Positions 17,221-25,628 of a stretch of 64,000 bases of DNA are shown here, piece after piece. The DNA comes from SG8-30 sp963715485 (lineage in GTDB: Bacteria > Pseudomonadota > Gammaproteobacteria > Steroidobacterales > Steroidobacteraceae): assembly GCA_963715485.1 (NCBI GenBank), contig OY970244.1:2046001-2110000 (forward strand). The letters run 5' to 3'. The position numbers and the translations under genes were made by a program. The notes below the pieces were generated by a model. That model had not been told where the DNA came from. It did no database searches and worked only from the letters and a program-made list of their open reading frames with translations. Position 1 is the stretch's first letter. Each line of letters opens with the position of its first letter.

Positions 17221-18282
17221 TCAGCCAAGGCGCGCGAGAACCGCATCGCCCGCCGCCTGTGTGCTTGCGTACGCGGCTCCCCGGGGTGCCAGGTCGGCCG
17301 GCAGCACGTCTTGCGCGAGCGCCTGCGACACGGATTGCTCGATAGCGACGGCTTCTTCATCGAGGCCGAGGGAGTGCCTGAGCAGTAGCGCTGCACTCAG
17401 GATCGTTCCATAGGGATTGGCGATGCCCTTGCCCGCGATGTCTGGCGCAGAGCCGTGGATCGGCTCGTACAGGCCGCGCCGGCCTTCACCAACGGAGGCG
17501 GACGGGCACAGCCCGAGCGATCCCGGCAACATCGCGACCTCGTCGGTCAGGATGTCGCCAAACATGTTCTCGGTGACGATGACGTCGAAGTCGGCGGGCC
17601 GACGCAGCACGTGCATGGTCGCAGCATCGATGAACATGTGCTCTACCGCGACGCCGGGGAATTCGGCCGGTATCACCCGGTTCACGACTGTACGCCACAG
17701 GCGGGAAGTCTCGAGCACGTTCGCCTTGTCCACCGAGGTGAGCTTGCCGCGCCGAGCTGCGGCAAGGTTGCCCGCGAGGCGCACCACGCGCTCGATTTCC
17801 GGGACCGTGTAGCTGCACAGGTCCGACGCGGAAGTCTCGGTACGGTGTTTTTCCCCGAAGTAGATTCCGCCGGTCAGCTCGCGCACGACGAGGATGTCCA
17901 CGCCCGCCAGCAGCTCCGCTTTTAGCGGCGAGGCATGGTAGACGGCAGGATAGGTAATGACCGGCCGCAGATTGGCAAACAGGCCGAGTTCGCGGCGCAA
18001 ACCCAGGATGCTCTGTTCGGGCCTGACCTTGAGCGAAGGATCCGAGTAGCGTGGATCGCCGATGGCGCCGAAGAGCACCGCATCCGCTGACCTCGCCAGC
18101 GAGAGCGTCGCTTGCGGGAGGGGCTCGCCAGTCAGGTCCATCGCCGCCGCGCCGACGGGAGCCTCGGTCAGCTCGAACTGGTGCCCGAATCTTGCGGCGA
18201 CCAACTCAAGGCAACGTACGGCCTGCGCAGTGACTTCAGGTCCGATGCCGTCACCGGGCAGTACCGCTATCAGCGCCTTCAC
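17221..18282 (-). CDS. leuB: 3-isopropylmalate dehydrogenase
   Basis: A 353-residue NAD-dependent beta-decarboxylating dehydrogenase, third enzyme of leucine synthesis. VLPGDGIGPEVTAQ at the N-terminus, RELTGGIYFGEK, the DKANVLETSRLWR catalytic Lys region and GLYEPIHGSAPDIAGKG are all present. Start GTG 18282 overlaps the leuD stop by 4 bp. The frame is open about 114 codons further upstream, but that stretch lies inside leuD and is not family sequence. Confidence 0.95.
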   Translation of the reverse strand: MKALIAVLPGDGIGPEVTAQAVRCLELVAARFGHQFELTEAPVGAAAMDLTGEPLPQATLSLARSADAVLFGAIGDPRYSDPSLKVRPEQSILGLRRELGLFANLRPVITYPAVYHASPLKAELLAGVDILVVRELTGGIYFGEKHRTETSASDLCSYTVPEIERVVRLAGNLAAARRGKLTSVDKANVLETSRLWRTVVNRVIPAEFPGVAVEHMFIDAATMHVLRRPADFDVIVTENMFGDILTDEVAMLPGSLGLCPSASVGEGRRGLYEPIHGSAPDIAGKGIANPYGTILSAALLLRHSLGLDEEAVAIEQSVSQALAQDVLPADLAPRGAAYASTQAAGDAVLARLG

Positions 18283-18857
18283 TTGCCGTGGGTCCGTTCG
18301 TAGCTCTCGATCTGGTCCAGACGGGAGAGGAGGAAGCCGAGCTCGTCGACTCCGTTCATGAGGCAGTAGCGTGCGAAACTCTCCAGCGGAAACTCGACCG
18401 ACCGGCCGTCGGGCAGGGTGAGCGTGCAGGTCTCCAGGTCGATCGAAACTTCGGCTCCTGGATTGGCCAGCAGCCAGGCGTGGGTGGCATCGTCCACCAC
18501 TACCGGAAGCAGACCGTTCTTGAGCGAGTTGTTGCGGAAGATGTCCGCAATCTCGGTGCTGATCACCGCGCGGAAGCCATAGTCGACCATCGCCCAGGGC
18601 GCGTGCTCGCGGGAGGACCCGCAACCGATGTTGCGGCCCGCGACCAGGATGGCGCAGTCCCGGGCCTCCGGCCTGTTGAGCACGAATCCGGGAATGGGCT
18701 GTCCCGACGCATCGTAGCGCCAGTCCGCGAACAGCGATTTGCCGAGGCCGTCACGGGTAGTCGTTGTAAGGAATCGCGCCGGAATGATCTGGTCGGTGTC
18801 GATGTTGCTGGAGGGCATCACGACGGTTCGCGACTTGAAGTTGAGGATCGGTTCCAT
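18279..18857 (-). CDS. leuD: 3-isopropylmalate dehydratase small subunit
   Basis: A 192-residue swivel domain that partners LeuC in isomerising 2- to 3-isopropylmalate. The hallmark NIDTDQIIPARFL and GCGSSREHAPWA motifs are present. It lies between leuC (18-bp gap) and leuB (4-bp overlap). Confidence 0.95.
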   Translation of the reverse strand: MEPILNFKSRTVVMPSSNIDTDQIIPARFLTTTTRDGLGKSLFADWRYDASGQPIPGFVLNRPEARDCAILVAGRNIGCGSSREHAPWAMVDYGFRAVISTEIADIFRNNSLKNGLLPVVVDDATHAWLLANPGAEVSIDLETCTLTLPDGRSVEFPLESFARYCLMNGVDELGFLLSRLDQIESYERTHGK

Positions 18858-18875
18858 GTCATGTCTCCCGGCGGT

Positions 18876-20276
18876 TCAGGCCAGCAGTTCGCGTGGATCG
18901 GTCACGCGGCCGGTGACCGCCGCCGCCGCCGCCGCCAATGGGCTCGCCAGCAGCGTCCGGGCGCCCACGCCCTGGCGGCCCTCGAAGTTCCGATTGCTGG
19001 TACTGACTGAGTATTTGCCCGGACCGACCGTGTCGCCGTTCATTCCCAGGCACATCGAGCAACCGGATTCGCGCCAGTCACCCCCCGCCGCCGCAAAAAT
19101 CTGGTGCAGTCCCTCTGACTCGGCCTGGCGCTTGACCTGCTGCGAGCCGGGAACGATCAGCAATTGTACGCCCGGCGATACCCTGCGGCCCTTCAGTACG
19201 CCCGCGACGGCGCGCAGATCCGAAATCCTGGCATTGGTGCAGCTGCCGATGAAGACGACGTCCACCGGCTTGCCGGCAATGGCCTGGCCAGGCTCGAAGC
19301 CCATGTAGTCGAGCGCTTTCAGGTAGACCTCGTCACCCGATTCTGGAAGCCGTCCCGAAATCGGCACGACCATGCCCGGGTTGGTTCCGTAGGTGATCAT
19401 CGGCTCGATGTCGTTCGCGTGCAGGCTGACTTCGCAATCGAACCGCGCGCCCGGGTCGGATGGAAGCTCGCGCCAACGATCCAGTGCCTGTTCCCAGGCT
19501 GCGCCGGCCGGGACGCGGGGCCTGCCGCTCAGGTACTCGAAGGTCGTTTCGTCCGGCGCGACCATGCCGGCCCGGGCGCCTGCCTCGATGGACATGTTGC
19601 ACACGGTCATGCGCTCGTCCATCGACAGCCCGCGAATCGCCTCGCCGCGGTATTCCAGGACGTGGCCGGTGCCGCCCGATACGCCGACCCGGCCGATGAT
19701 TGCGAGTATCAGGTCCTTGGCGGTGACGCCGTCGCCCAGACGGCCGTCGACATTGATGGCAAATGTCCTGGGCTTGCGCTGCAGCAGGCATTGGGTGGCC
19801 AGCACGTGCCCGACCTCAGTCGTGCCGATGCCGAAAGCGAGCGCACCGAAGGCACCGTGGGTGCTGGTGTGACTGTCGCCGCATACGATTGTCTTGCCGG
19901 GCTGGGTTACGCCGAGTTCCGGCCCGATGATGTGCACGATGCCGCGCCGGTCGCTCTGCAGCCCCAGCAGCTCGACGCCAAACTCATCCGCATTACTTTG
20001 CAGCTGCTCCACCTGCCTGCGGGCCGACTCGAGCCTGATCGGCAATCCGCCGAAGATCTGCTGGTAGTCGGTCGGCGTCGAATGGTCCATCGTCGCAAGC
20101 GTCCGGTCGAGGCGGCGGACCTTCAGGCCACGCTCGCGCAACAGGGAAAACGCCTGGGGTGAGGTGACCTCGTGGGTCAGGTGAAGGTCGACATACAGCA
20201 CCGCCGGAGTGTCTGCGGTCTCCGGGATGACCTCATGCTCGCGCCAGAGCTTCTCAAACATCGTCTGTGCAGTCAT
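18876..20276 (-). CDS. leuC: 3-isopropylmalate dehydratase large subunit
   Basis: A 466-residue aconitase-family protein. The [4Fe-4S] cysteines lie in FIGSCTNARISD and GCSMCLGMN; CGDSHTSTHGAFGALAFGIG is the family signature. ATG 20276 with an AAGGGG ribosome site is preferred; TTG 20294, six codons earlier, overlaps the leuA stop. It forms the active dehydratase with LeuD. Confidence 0.95.
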   Translation of the reverse strand: MTAQTMFEKLWREHEVIPETADTPAVLYVDLHLTHEVTSPQAFSLLRERGLKVRRLDRTLATMDHSTPTDYQQIFGGLPIRLESARRQVEQLQSNADEFGVELLGLQSDRRGIVHIIGPELGVTQPGKTIVCGDSHTSTHGAFGALAFGIGTTEVGHVLATQCLLQRKPRTFAINVDGRLGDGVTAKDLILAIIGRVGVSGGTGHVLEYRGEAIRGLSMDERMTVCNMSIEAGARAGMVAPDETTFEYLSGRPRVPAGAAWEQALDRWRELPSDPGARFDCEVSLHANDIEPMITYGTNPGMVVPISGRLPESGDEVYLKALDYMGFEPGQAIAGKPVDVVFIGSCTNARISDLRAVAGVLKGRRVSPGVQLLIVPGSQQVKRQAESEGLHQIFAAAGGDWRESGCSMCLGMNGDTVGPGKYSVSTSNRNFEGRQGVGARTLLASPLAAAAAAVTGRVTDPRELLA

Positions 20277-20290
20277 GCCGTTCCCCTTGA

Positions 20291-21874
20291 TCAAACTGCT
20301 GCCTGGGCCACGCGAGCCTGGTTACGGCCCTCTGCGGTACCACGGCCCGTCTGGCGACCGAGCTCGACCCGATTGATCACCTCCAGGAACGCGCGCACCC
20401 CCGACTCGACAATGTCGGTGGTCACGCTCGTACCGCGATGGGTCCTGCCGCCGTATTCGACCGTGACCAGTGCTTCACCCTGTGCATCCTCGCCCTCGGA
20501 GACACTGCGGACCTCGAACTTGCGCAGCTTGACCTGGATGCCGGTGGCTTCCTCGATGGCCTTGAAGGCGGCATCGACGGGACCGTCTCCGTTCGTGCTG
20601 CACTCGACCACCCGGCCATCGGCGTGCTTCAGGCGCACGCGCGCGGTCGCGTCTGCCCCGCTCCTGGAGCCGGTGTTGAGATCGTCCAGGAACCAGGGTC
20701 CGCCAGACTCCGTGTCGAGCTTCAGCACGAGTGCCTCGATGTCGCCATCGAACAGTTCCTTCTTGCGGTCGGCGAGTGCCTTGAACCGGTCGAATACGCG
20801 GTTGAATTCCGCCTCCTCGAGCTCGAACCCGAGTTCCTTGACCCGCTCGCGGAATGCATGACGGCCGCTGTGCTTGCCAAGCACCAGGTTGGTGCGGGAC
20901 AGGCCCACGTCCTTCGGGCGCATGATCTCGTAGGTCGAGGCATGGCGCAGCATGCCGTGCTGGTGAATGCCGGATTCGTGCGCAAAGGCGTTCTCGCCCG
21001 TCACCGCCTTGTTACGCGGAATCGGCATGCCAGTGATGGACGACACCAGGCGGCAGGTCGGGTAGAGCTTCTGCGAGTGGATGCCCGTGTGGACCCCGAA
21101 CACCTGCTCCCGGGTGCGGATGGCCATGACGACTTCCTCAAGCGAGCAGTTTCCGGCGCGCTCGCCGATACCGTTGATGGTGCACTCTATCTGCCTTGCC
21201 CCGCCCAGCACGGCGCTCAGGCTGTTTGCCACCGCCATCCCAAGGTCGTTGTGGCAGTGCACGGAAAAAGTGACCCTGTCGGCCCCGACCACGTGCTTGC
21301 GCAGGTGTGCAAAGGTCTCGCTGAATTCCTGCGGCGTGGTGTATCCAACCGTATCCGGCACGTTGATGGTCGTGGCGCCCGCGTCCACCGCGGCCTGGAC
21401 CACCTCCGTGAGGAACTCGAGTTCGGTCCGCGACGCGTCCTCCGGCGAAAACTCGACGTCCTCGCACAGTGACCTGGCCAGCCGGACCCCTTCGACCGCG
21501 GTCCGAATGATTTCTTCCTTGGCCATCCTGAGCTTGTGCTCGCGATGAATCGCGCTGGTGGCGAGGAAGACATGGATTCGGGGGTGGGCGGCATCCTTGA
21601 TTGCCGACCATGCCTTGTCTATGTCGTCCGCATTACAGCGCGCCAGCCCGCAGACAACCGGACCGCGAACCTCGCGGGCGATTGCGTTGACCGACTCCCA
21701 GTCGCCGCGCGACGCCGCCGGGAAACCGGCCTCGATTACATCTACGCCAAGTTCGGCGAGCGCCCGCGCCACGCGAAGTTTCTCATCCGGCGTCATGCTG
21801 CAGCCCGGCGACTGCTCGCCGTCGCGCAAGGTGGTGTCGAATATCAATACCCTTTCCGGGTCACGCTCTTGCAT
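20291..21874 (-). CDS. leuA: 2-isopropylmalate synthase
   Basis: A 527-residue committing enzyme of leucine synthesis (2-ketoisovalerate + acetyl-CoA). The catalytic TIM barrel carries DTTLRDGEQSPGCSM and SVHCHNDLGMAVANS; the C-terminal LeuA dimerisation domain (about 395-515) is the leucine allosteric site in the family. It follows ilvC by 59 bp with no acetolactate-synthase genes between, unlike the ilvCGM-leuA arrangement known in Xanthomonas. Confidence 0.95.
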   Translation of the reverse strand: MQERDPERVLIFDTTLRDGEQSPGCSMTPDEKLRVARALAELGVDVIEAGFPAASRGDWESVNAIAREVRGPVVCGLARCNADDIDKAWSAIKDAAHPRIHVFLATSAIHREHKLRMAKEEIIRTAVEGVRLARSLCEDVEFSPEDASRTELEFLTEVVQAAVDAGATTINVPDTVGYTTPQEFSETFAHLRKHVVGADRVTFSVHCHNDLGMAVANSLSAVLGGARQIECTINGIGERAGNCSLEEVVMAIRTREQVFGVHTGIHSQKLYPTCRLVSSITGMPIPRNKAVTGENAFAHESGIHQHGMLRHASTYEIMRPKDVGLSRTNLVLGKHSGRHAFRERVKELGFELEEAEFNRVFDRFKALADRKKELFDGDIEALVLKLDTESGGPWFLDDLNTGSRSGADATARVRLKHADGRVVECSTNGDGPVDAAFKAIEEATGIQVKLRKFEVRSVSEGEDAQGEALVTVEYGGRTHRGTSVTTDIVESGVRAFLEVINRVELGRQTGRGTAEGRNQARVAQAAV

Positions 21875-21933
21875 CGTGTCGTTCCTTGTTCCGGGCCTTC
21901 GTCGGCCTGTTCTCGGCGCCAGCGTTCAGCAGG

Positions 21934-22920
21934 TCATTCCTGCTCCAGCCATGGCATCCGGGCGCGGAGCTTGCGGCCAACGCGCTCGATGGGGTGGCTC
22001 AGGTCCTTCTTGATCAGCGCGTCATACTTCTTGCGCCCGCGGCGGTTCTCGCTGATCCACTGCCGAGCGAACTTGCCGGACTGGATCTCTTGCAGGATCT
22101 TCTTCATCTCGCGCTTGGTGCCGCGATCGACGATCCTGGGGCCGCGGGTCAGGTCGCCGTACTTGGCAGTCTCGGAAATGAACTGGTGCATCTTGGCAAG
22201 CCCGCCCTCGTGCAGGAGGTCCACGATCAGCTTCAACTCATGCAGGCACTCATAGTAGGCGACCTCCGGCTGGTAGCCGGCCTCGACCAGGGTCTCGAAT
22301 CCCTTGACGACCAGTTCGGTCGCGCCGCCACACAGCACCGCCTGCTCGCCGAACAGGTCGGTCTCGGTCTCTTCTGCGAATGTCGTTTCGAGCACGCCGC
22401 CGCGGGTTCCACCAATCCCGTCTGCATAGGCCAGCGCCTTCGCGTGGGCCTTGCCGGTCGCATCCTGGGCGACCGCGATCAGGCAGGGCACGCCACGGCC
22501 CTGCTGGTACTGCCGCCGCACCAGCCCACCTGGTCCCTTGGGCGCGATAAGCACCACGTCGAGGTCTTTGCGCGGCTTTATCTGACCGAAATGCACATTG
22601 AAGCCGTGTGCAAACAGCAGCGTGGCGCCCGGCTTGAGGGATGTGCGTATCACCTTGTAGAGGCCGGCCTGGGCCATGTCGGGAGCCAGCATCGCAACCA
22701 GGTCGGCGCCTGCGGCAGCCTTGACGGGCTCGGCGACCGGCAGGCCATCGCGCCTGGCCTTGCGCCAACTCGGGCCCTTGCGAGCACCGACGATGACGTC
22801 ATAGCCACTGTCCTTGAGGTTGAGCGCGTGGGCGCGCCCCTGGCTCCCGTAACCAAGGACGCAGATTCTTGCGCCCCTGAGCGCCTTCCGATCAACGTCC
22901 TTCCGCGAATAGATCTTCAT
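21934..22920 (-). CDS. ilvC: Ketol-acid reductoisomerase, class I
   Basis: A 328-residue NADPH-dependent enzyme of branched-chain amino-acid synthesis. The Rossmann motif GYGSQGRAHALNLKDSG, IAPKGPGGLVRRQY and the metal-binding DLFGEQAVLCGG and ECLHELKLIVDL motifs fit the short class-I form. It is the first structural gene after a leucine-rich leader peptide and terminator hairpin, so attenuation should control the whole ilvC-leuACDB unit. Confidence 0.95.
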   Translation of the reverse strand: MKIYSRKDVDRKALRGARICVLGYGSQGRAHALNLKDSGYDVIVGARKGPSWRKARRDGLPVAEPVKAAAGADLVAMLAPDMAQAGLYKVIRTSLKPGATLLFAHGFNVHFGQIKPRKDLDVVLIAPKGPGGLVRRQYQQGRGVPCLIAVAQDATGKAHAKALAYADGIGGTRGGVLETTFAEETETDLFGEQAVLCGGATELVVKGFETLVEAGYQPEVAYYECLHELKLIVDLLHEGGLAKMHQFISETAKYGDLTRGPRIVDRGTKREMKKILQEIQSGKFARQWISENRRGRKKYDALIKKDLSHPIERVGRKLRARMPWLEQE

Positions 22921-22983
22921 TTACACTTCCTCTCTGCAGTCGATCTCGTTTTCCAGTGGTTCCGACGGCTGGCCGGCGGTCCC

Positions 22984-23028
22984 CAAAGAAGAAAACCCCG
23001 CCTCGGTGCTGGACCGGTGCGGGGTTTC
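22984..23028 (-). terminator. Attenuator terminator of the ilvC-leuACDB leader
   Basis: On the minus strand AAACCCCGC (23027-23019) pairs perfectly with GCGGGGTTT (23001-22993), followed by a T-rich TTTTCTTCTTT tract. It lies about 25 nt after the leader-peptide stop and about 65 bp before ilvC. A strong terminator between a promoter and its gene, next to a leucine-rich peptide, is the classical attenuation layout. Confidence 0.85.
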
Positions 23029-23052
23029 TGTATGGCTTCGCTTGTTTCGATC

Positions 23053-23196
23053 TCAGCCCAGCAACCCGCACCTGTTCCGCGGAAGCAGAAGGTCCAGGAG
23101 AAGCAGGACGGCAGCCAGCGGCGCACAGCTCCGCGCGACGGAAGTTGATCCGGCGGCGGCGTACTGCGACTGGTATGTGGTGGCTGCGTGCATCAT
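23053..23196 (-). CDS. Leucine-rich leader peptide controlling ilvC-leuACDB
   Basis: A 47-residue peptide starting with two adjacent ATG codons (23196 and 23193) and ending in TGA at 23055-23053. Its C-terminal half contains the run LLLLDLLL, and 11 of the last 21 residues are leucine or valine. Leucine starvation would stall the ribosome in this run and prevent the attenuator hairpin. Regulatory leader peptides before ilvC/leuA operons are known in Xanthomonas relatives. I see no strong ribosome site before the first ATG. Confidence 0.8.
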   Translation of the reverse strand: MMHAATTYQSQYAAAGSTSVARSCAPLAAVLLLLDLLLPRNRCGLLG

Positions 23197-23222
23197 CGAT
23201 TGGTGCGGTGCAAGATACGGTG

Positions 23223-23252
23223 ATCAGATCACAGCGTAATCGGCGCTGTCAA
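23223..23252 (-). promoter_or_regulatory. Promoter of the ilvC-leuACDB leader transcript
   Basis: A perfect TTGACA (23252-23247) is followed 18 bp later by TCTGAT (23228-23223). The transcript would start about 20 nt before the leader peptide. Confidence 0.6.
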
Positions 23253-23285
23253 CCGCAGGAAAGGGCAGGGCGAAGGGGAAGGCGC

Positions 23286-24701
23286 ATGGACGACGGAATC
23301 AGCAGCACGCGCGCGGATGGCTCCAAGCCGGTCTGGCTGGTCAACGAACCAGGGCACGAGGAATGGCGATCCGGGCTGCCGGAAGCGCAGGCAAACTGGG
23401 TCCGTGCGTCCGCGTTCAAGGGCGAGCAGCACCGTCTGCTGCTGCTGCCGGGCACCGACGGCACGATCGCCGGAGCCGCGCTTGGCCTCGGTGACTCGCC
23501 TGGCCTGCAGGAAATTTCGCCCTGGGCCCTCGCGTCGCTGCCGGACAAGTTGCCGCCGGGAGCCTGGCATCTTGCCACGACCTTGCCCGAGACTGCGGCG
23601 ACGCGTGCACTGCTGGGCTGGGTGCTGGGCCGCTATCGATTCGACCGCTATCGTCAGCAACGAGACGCTGCATCGCTTTCGGCGACTCTGGAGGCGCCTG
23701 CGGGTGCCGACGTGAAGTTTGTACGAAGTGCCGCCGCAGCCGACACGCTGGCACGCAACCTGATCAACACTCCAGCCGGAGACATGGGCCCGGAAGAACT
23801 TGCAGCCGCCGCAGCGTCATTGGCGAAACGACATGGCGCCGGCTTCGAACAGGTCATTGGCGATGCACTGCCCCGCGCCGGGCTGCACATGATTCACGCC
23901 GTGGGCCGGGCAGGGCCGCAGCCGCCCAGGCTGATCGACCTGCGCTGGGGAGCCGCGGATCATCCGCGCGTGACGCTGGTAGGCAAGGGAGTCTGTTTCG
24001 ACACCGGCGGGCTCGACATCAAGAATGCGCAGGGAATGCTGCTCATGAAAAAGGACATGGGCGGCGCAGCCTGCGTCCTCGGGCTGGCGCAGATGGTCAT
24101 GGACGCGAATCTGCCGGTACAGCTGCGCGTGCTGATCCCTGCAGTAGAGAACAGCGTAGACGCGCGCGCCTATCGGCCAGGCGACGTACTCCGCAGCCGC
24201 AAGGGTATTACCGTGGAAGTGGGCAATACCGACGCGGAGGGGCGGCTGGTACTTGCCGACGCGCTGGCTCTGGCCGACGAGGAATCTCCTGACTTGTTGC
24301 TCGACCTGGCCACGCTGACTGGCGCAGCACGGGTGGCCCTGGGCCCCGATCTGCCCGCACTGTTCAGCAATGACGACTCCCTGGCGCAATCGATCGAATC
24401 GGCCGCGCGTGAGGAAGGAGATCCTCTGTGGCGAATGCCATTATGGGGACCCTATGACGAGGACCTCACCAGCAAGGTGGCGGACATTTCCAACGTCGCC
24501 GGCAACCCATTTGCCGGTGCGATCGTCGGTGGACTGTTCCTGCAGAGGTTCGTTTCCAGGAAGACCCCCTGGGCACACATCGACCTCTTTGGCTGGAACC
24601 CGCGCGAACGGCCCGGCAGGCCGGTAGGCGGCCAGGCCCAGGCCATCAGGGCCCTGTTCCGCATGCTGCAAGGACGGCATTTCCGGCAGCGGCAGGAATG
24701 A
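23286..24701 (+). CDS. M17 leucyl aminopeptidase family protein
   Basis: A 471-residue di-metal aminopeptidase that removes N-terminal residues from peptides in the cytoplasm. The metal/catalytic motifs GKGVCFDTGGLDIK, MKKDMGGAA and NTDAEGRLVLADAL are intact; the C-terminal KVADISNVAG matches PepB-like members. The N-terminal domain is shorter and more divergent than in PepA. ATG 23286 begins the conserved protein; the frame is open further upstream across the divergent ilvC leader but shows no homology there. Confidence 0.88.
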   Translation: MDDGISSTRADGSKPVWLVNEPGHEEWRSGLPEAQANWVRASAFKGEQHRLLLLPGTDGTIAGAALGLGDSPGLQEISPWALASLPDKLPPGAWHLATTLPETAATRALLGWVLGRYRFDRYRQQRDAASLSATLEAPAGADVKFVRSAAAADTLARNLINTPAGDMGPEELAAAAASLAKRHGAGFEQVIGDALPRAGLHMIHAVGRAGPQPPRLIDLRWGAADHPRVTLVGKGVCFDTGGLDIKNAQGMLLMKKDMGGAACVLGLAQMVMDANLPVQLRVLIPAVENSVDARAYRPGDVLRSRKGITVEVGNTDAEGRLVLADALALADEESPDLLLDLATLTGAARVALGPDLPALFSNDDSLAQSIESAAREEGDPLWRMPLWGPYDEDLTSKVADISNVAGNPFAGAIVGGLFLQRFVSRKTPWAHIDLFGWNPRERPGRPVGGQAQAIRALFRMLQGRHFRQRQE

Positions 24702-25576
24702 CCCAGGTTTCTGGCCGGCACCTGGCAGTGCTGGTGGGGATCTGCGCGATCTGGGGCTTCAACCTCATCGCAATCAAGGCCGGCGTCGATCGCATGCCGC
24801 CCGTGTTCTTCAGTTTTCTCCGGTTTCTCCTGCTGGCAGTGGTGGTCGCCCCGTTCCTGCGCGTGCGGCGCGGAGAAATGCGCTGGCTGCTGCTCGCCTC
24901 GGTCTGCAGCGGCGGGTTGCAGTTCGCACTGATGTTCATCGGTATCGCGCACTCGGGCAGCATGTCTTCGGTGGCCATCGCCGGGCAGCTGGGTGTGCCC
25001 TTCAGCACCTTGCTGTCCATCCTGATTCTCGGCGAGAGTGTTCGCTGGAAACGCTGGACGGGTATCGCGCTGTCCTTCGCCGGCGTGATGGTAATCGGCT
25101 TTAATCCGGTCGTTTTGCAGTCACTGGGCGGGCTGACGCTGGTGGTGCTCGGGGCGTTGGCGGGATCCCTCGGCCTGGTGGCCATCAAGCGGGTTCATGA
25201 CATCAGGCCGCTCGAACTGCAGGCCTGGTTTGCCTGGACCAGCCTGCCGGTCCTGCTCTGCCTGACACTGCTACTCGAGGACGGCCAGATGGCCAGCCTG
25301 TCCTCGATCGACGTCACGGGTGCCGGCGCCATCTTTTACTCGGCGCTCGCGGCCAGCCTGCTTGGTCATACGGTCTTCTTCGCGCTGGTCCAGCGTTACC
25401 CCGTCACAAGTGTTGCGCCGGTAACGGTGATGGCGCCGGTGTTCAGTGTGTTCTTTGCGGTCACCCTGCTGGGGGAGGCGCTCGATTGGCGCATGGTCGT
25501 TGGTGGTGCGATGACGCTGACGGGCGTCGTGGTCATTGCGCTGCGGGAGCAGCGGCTACCGGACACTGCGACGTGA
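24698..25576 (+). CDS. EamA/DMT-family transporter
   Basis: A 292-residue drug/metabolite transporter with ten predicted helices in two EamA repeats. WGFNLIAIKAGVDRMPPVFFSFLRF in the first half is typical of the cysteine/amino-acid exporter branch (EamA/YdcZ-like). The ATG overlaps the aminopeptidase stop by 4 bp. Pairing a peptidase with an amino-acid exporter suggests disposal of excess amino acids; the substrate is not shown. Confidence 0.85.
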   Translation: MTQVSGRHLAVLVGICAIWGFNLIAIKAGVDRMPPVFFSFLRFLLLAVVVAPFLRVRRGEMRWLLLASVCSGGLQFALMFIGIAHSGSMSSVAIAGQLGVPFSTLLSILILGESVRWKRWTGIALSFAGVMVIGFNPVVLQSLGGLTLVVLGALAGSLGLVAIKRVHDIRPLELQAWFAWTSLPVLLCLTLLLEDGQMASLSSIDVTGAGAIFYSALAASLLGHTVFFALVQRYPVTSVAPVTVMAPVFSVFFAVTLLGEALDWRMVVGGAMTLTGVVVIALREQRLPDTAT

Positions 25577-25628
25577 CGGGCAGCTTGATGGGCGCCAGAA
25601 TAGATGACGATCAGACTGAGGTGCACCA

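Noticed and set aside
18283..18624. N-terminal extension of leuB
   Set aside because: The open frame lies inside leuD in another frame and does not resemble isopropylmalate dehydrogenase.
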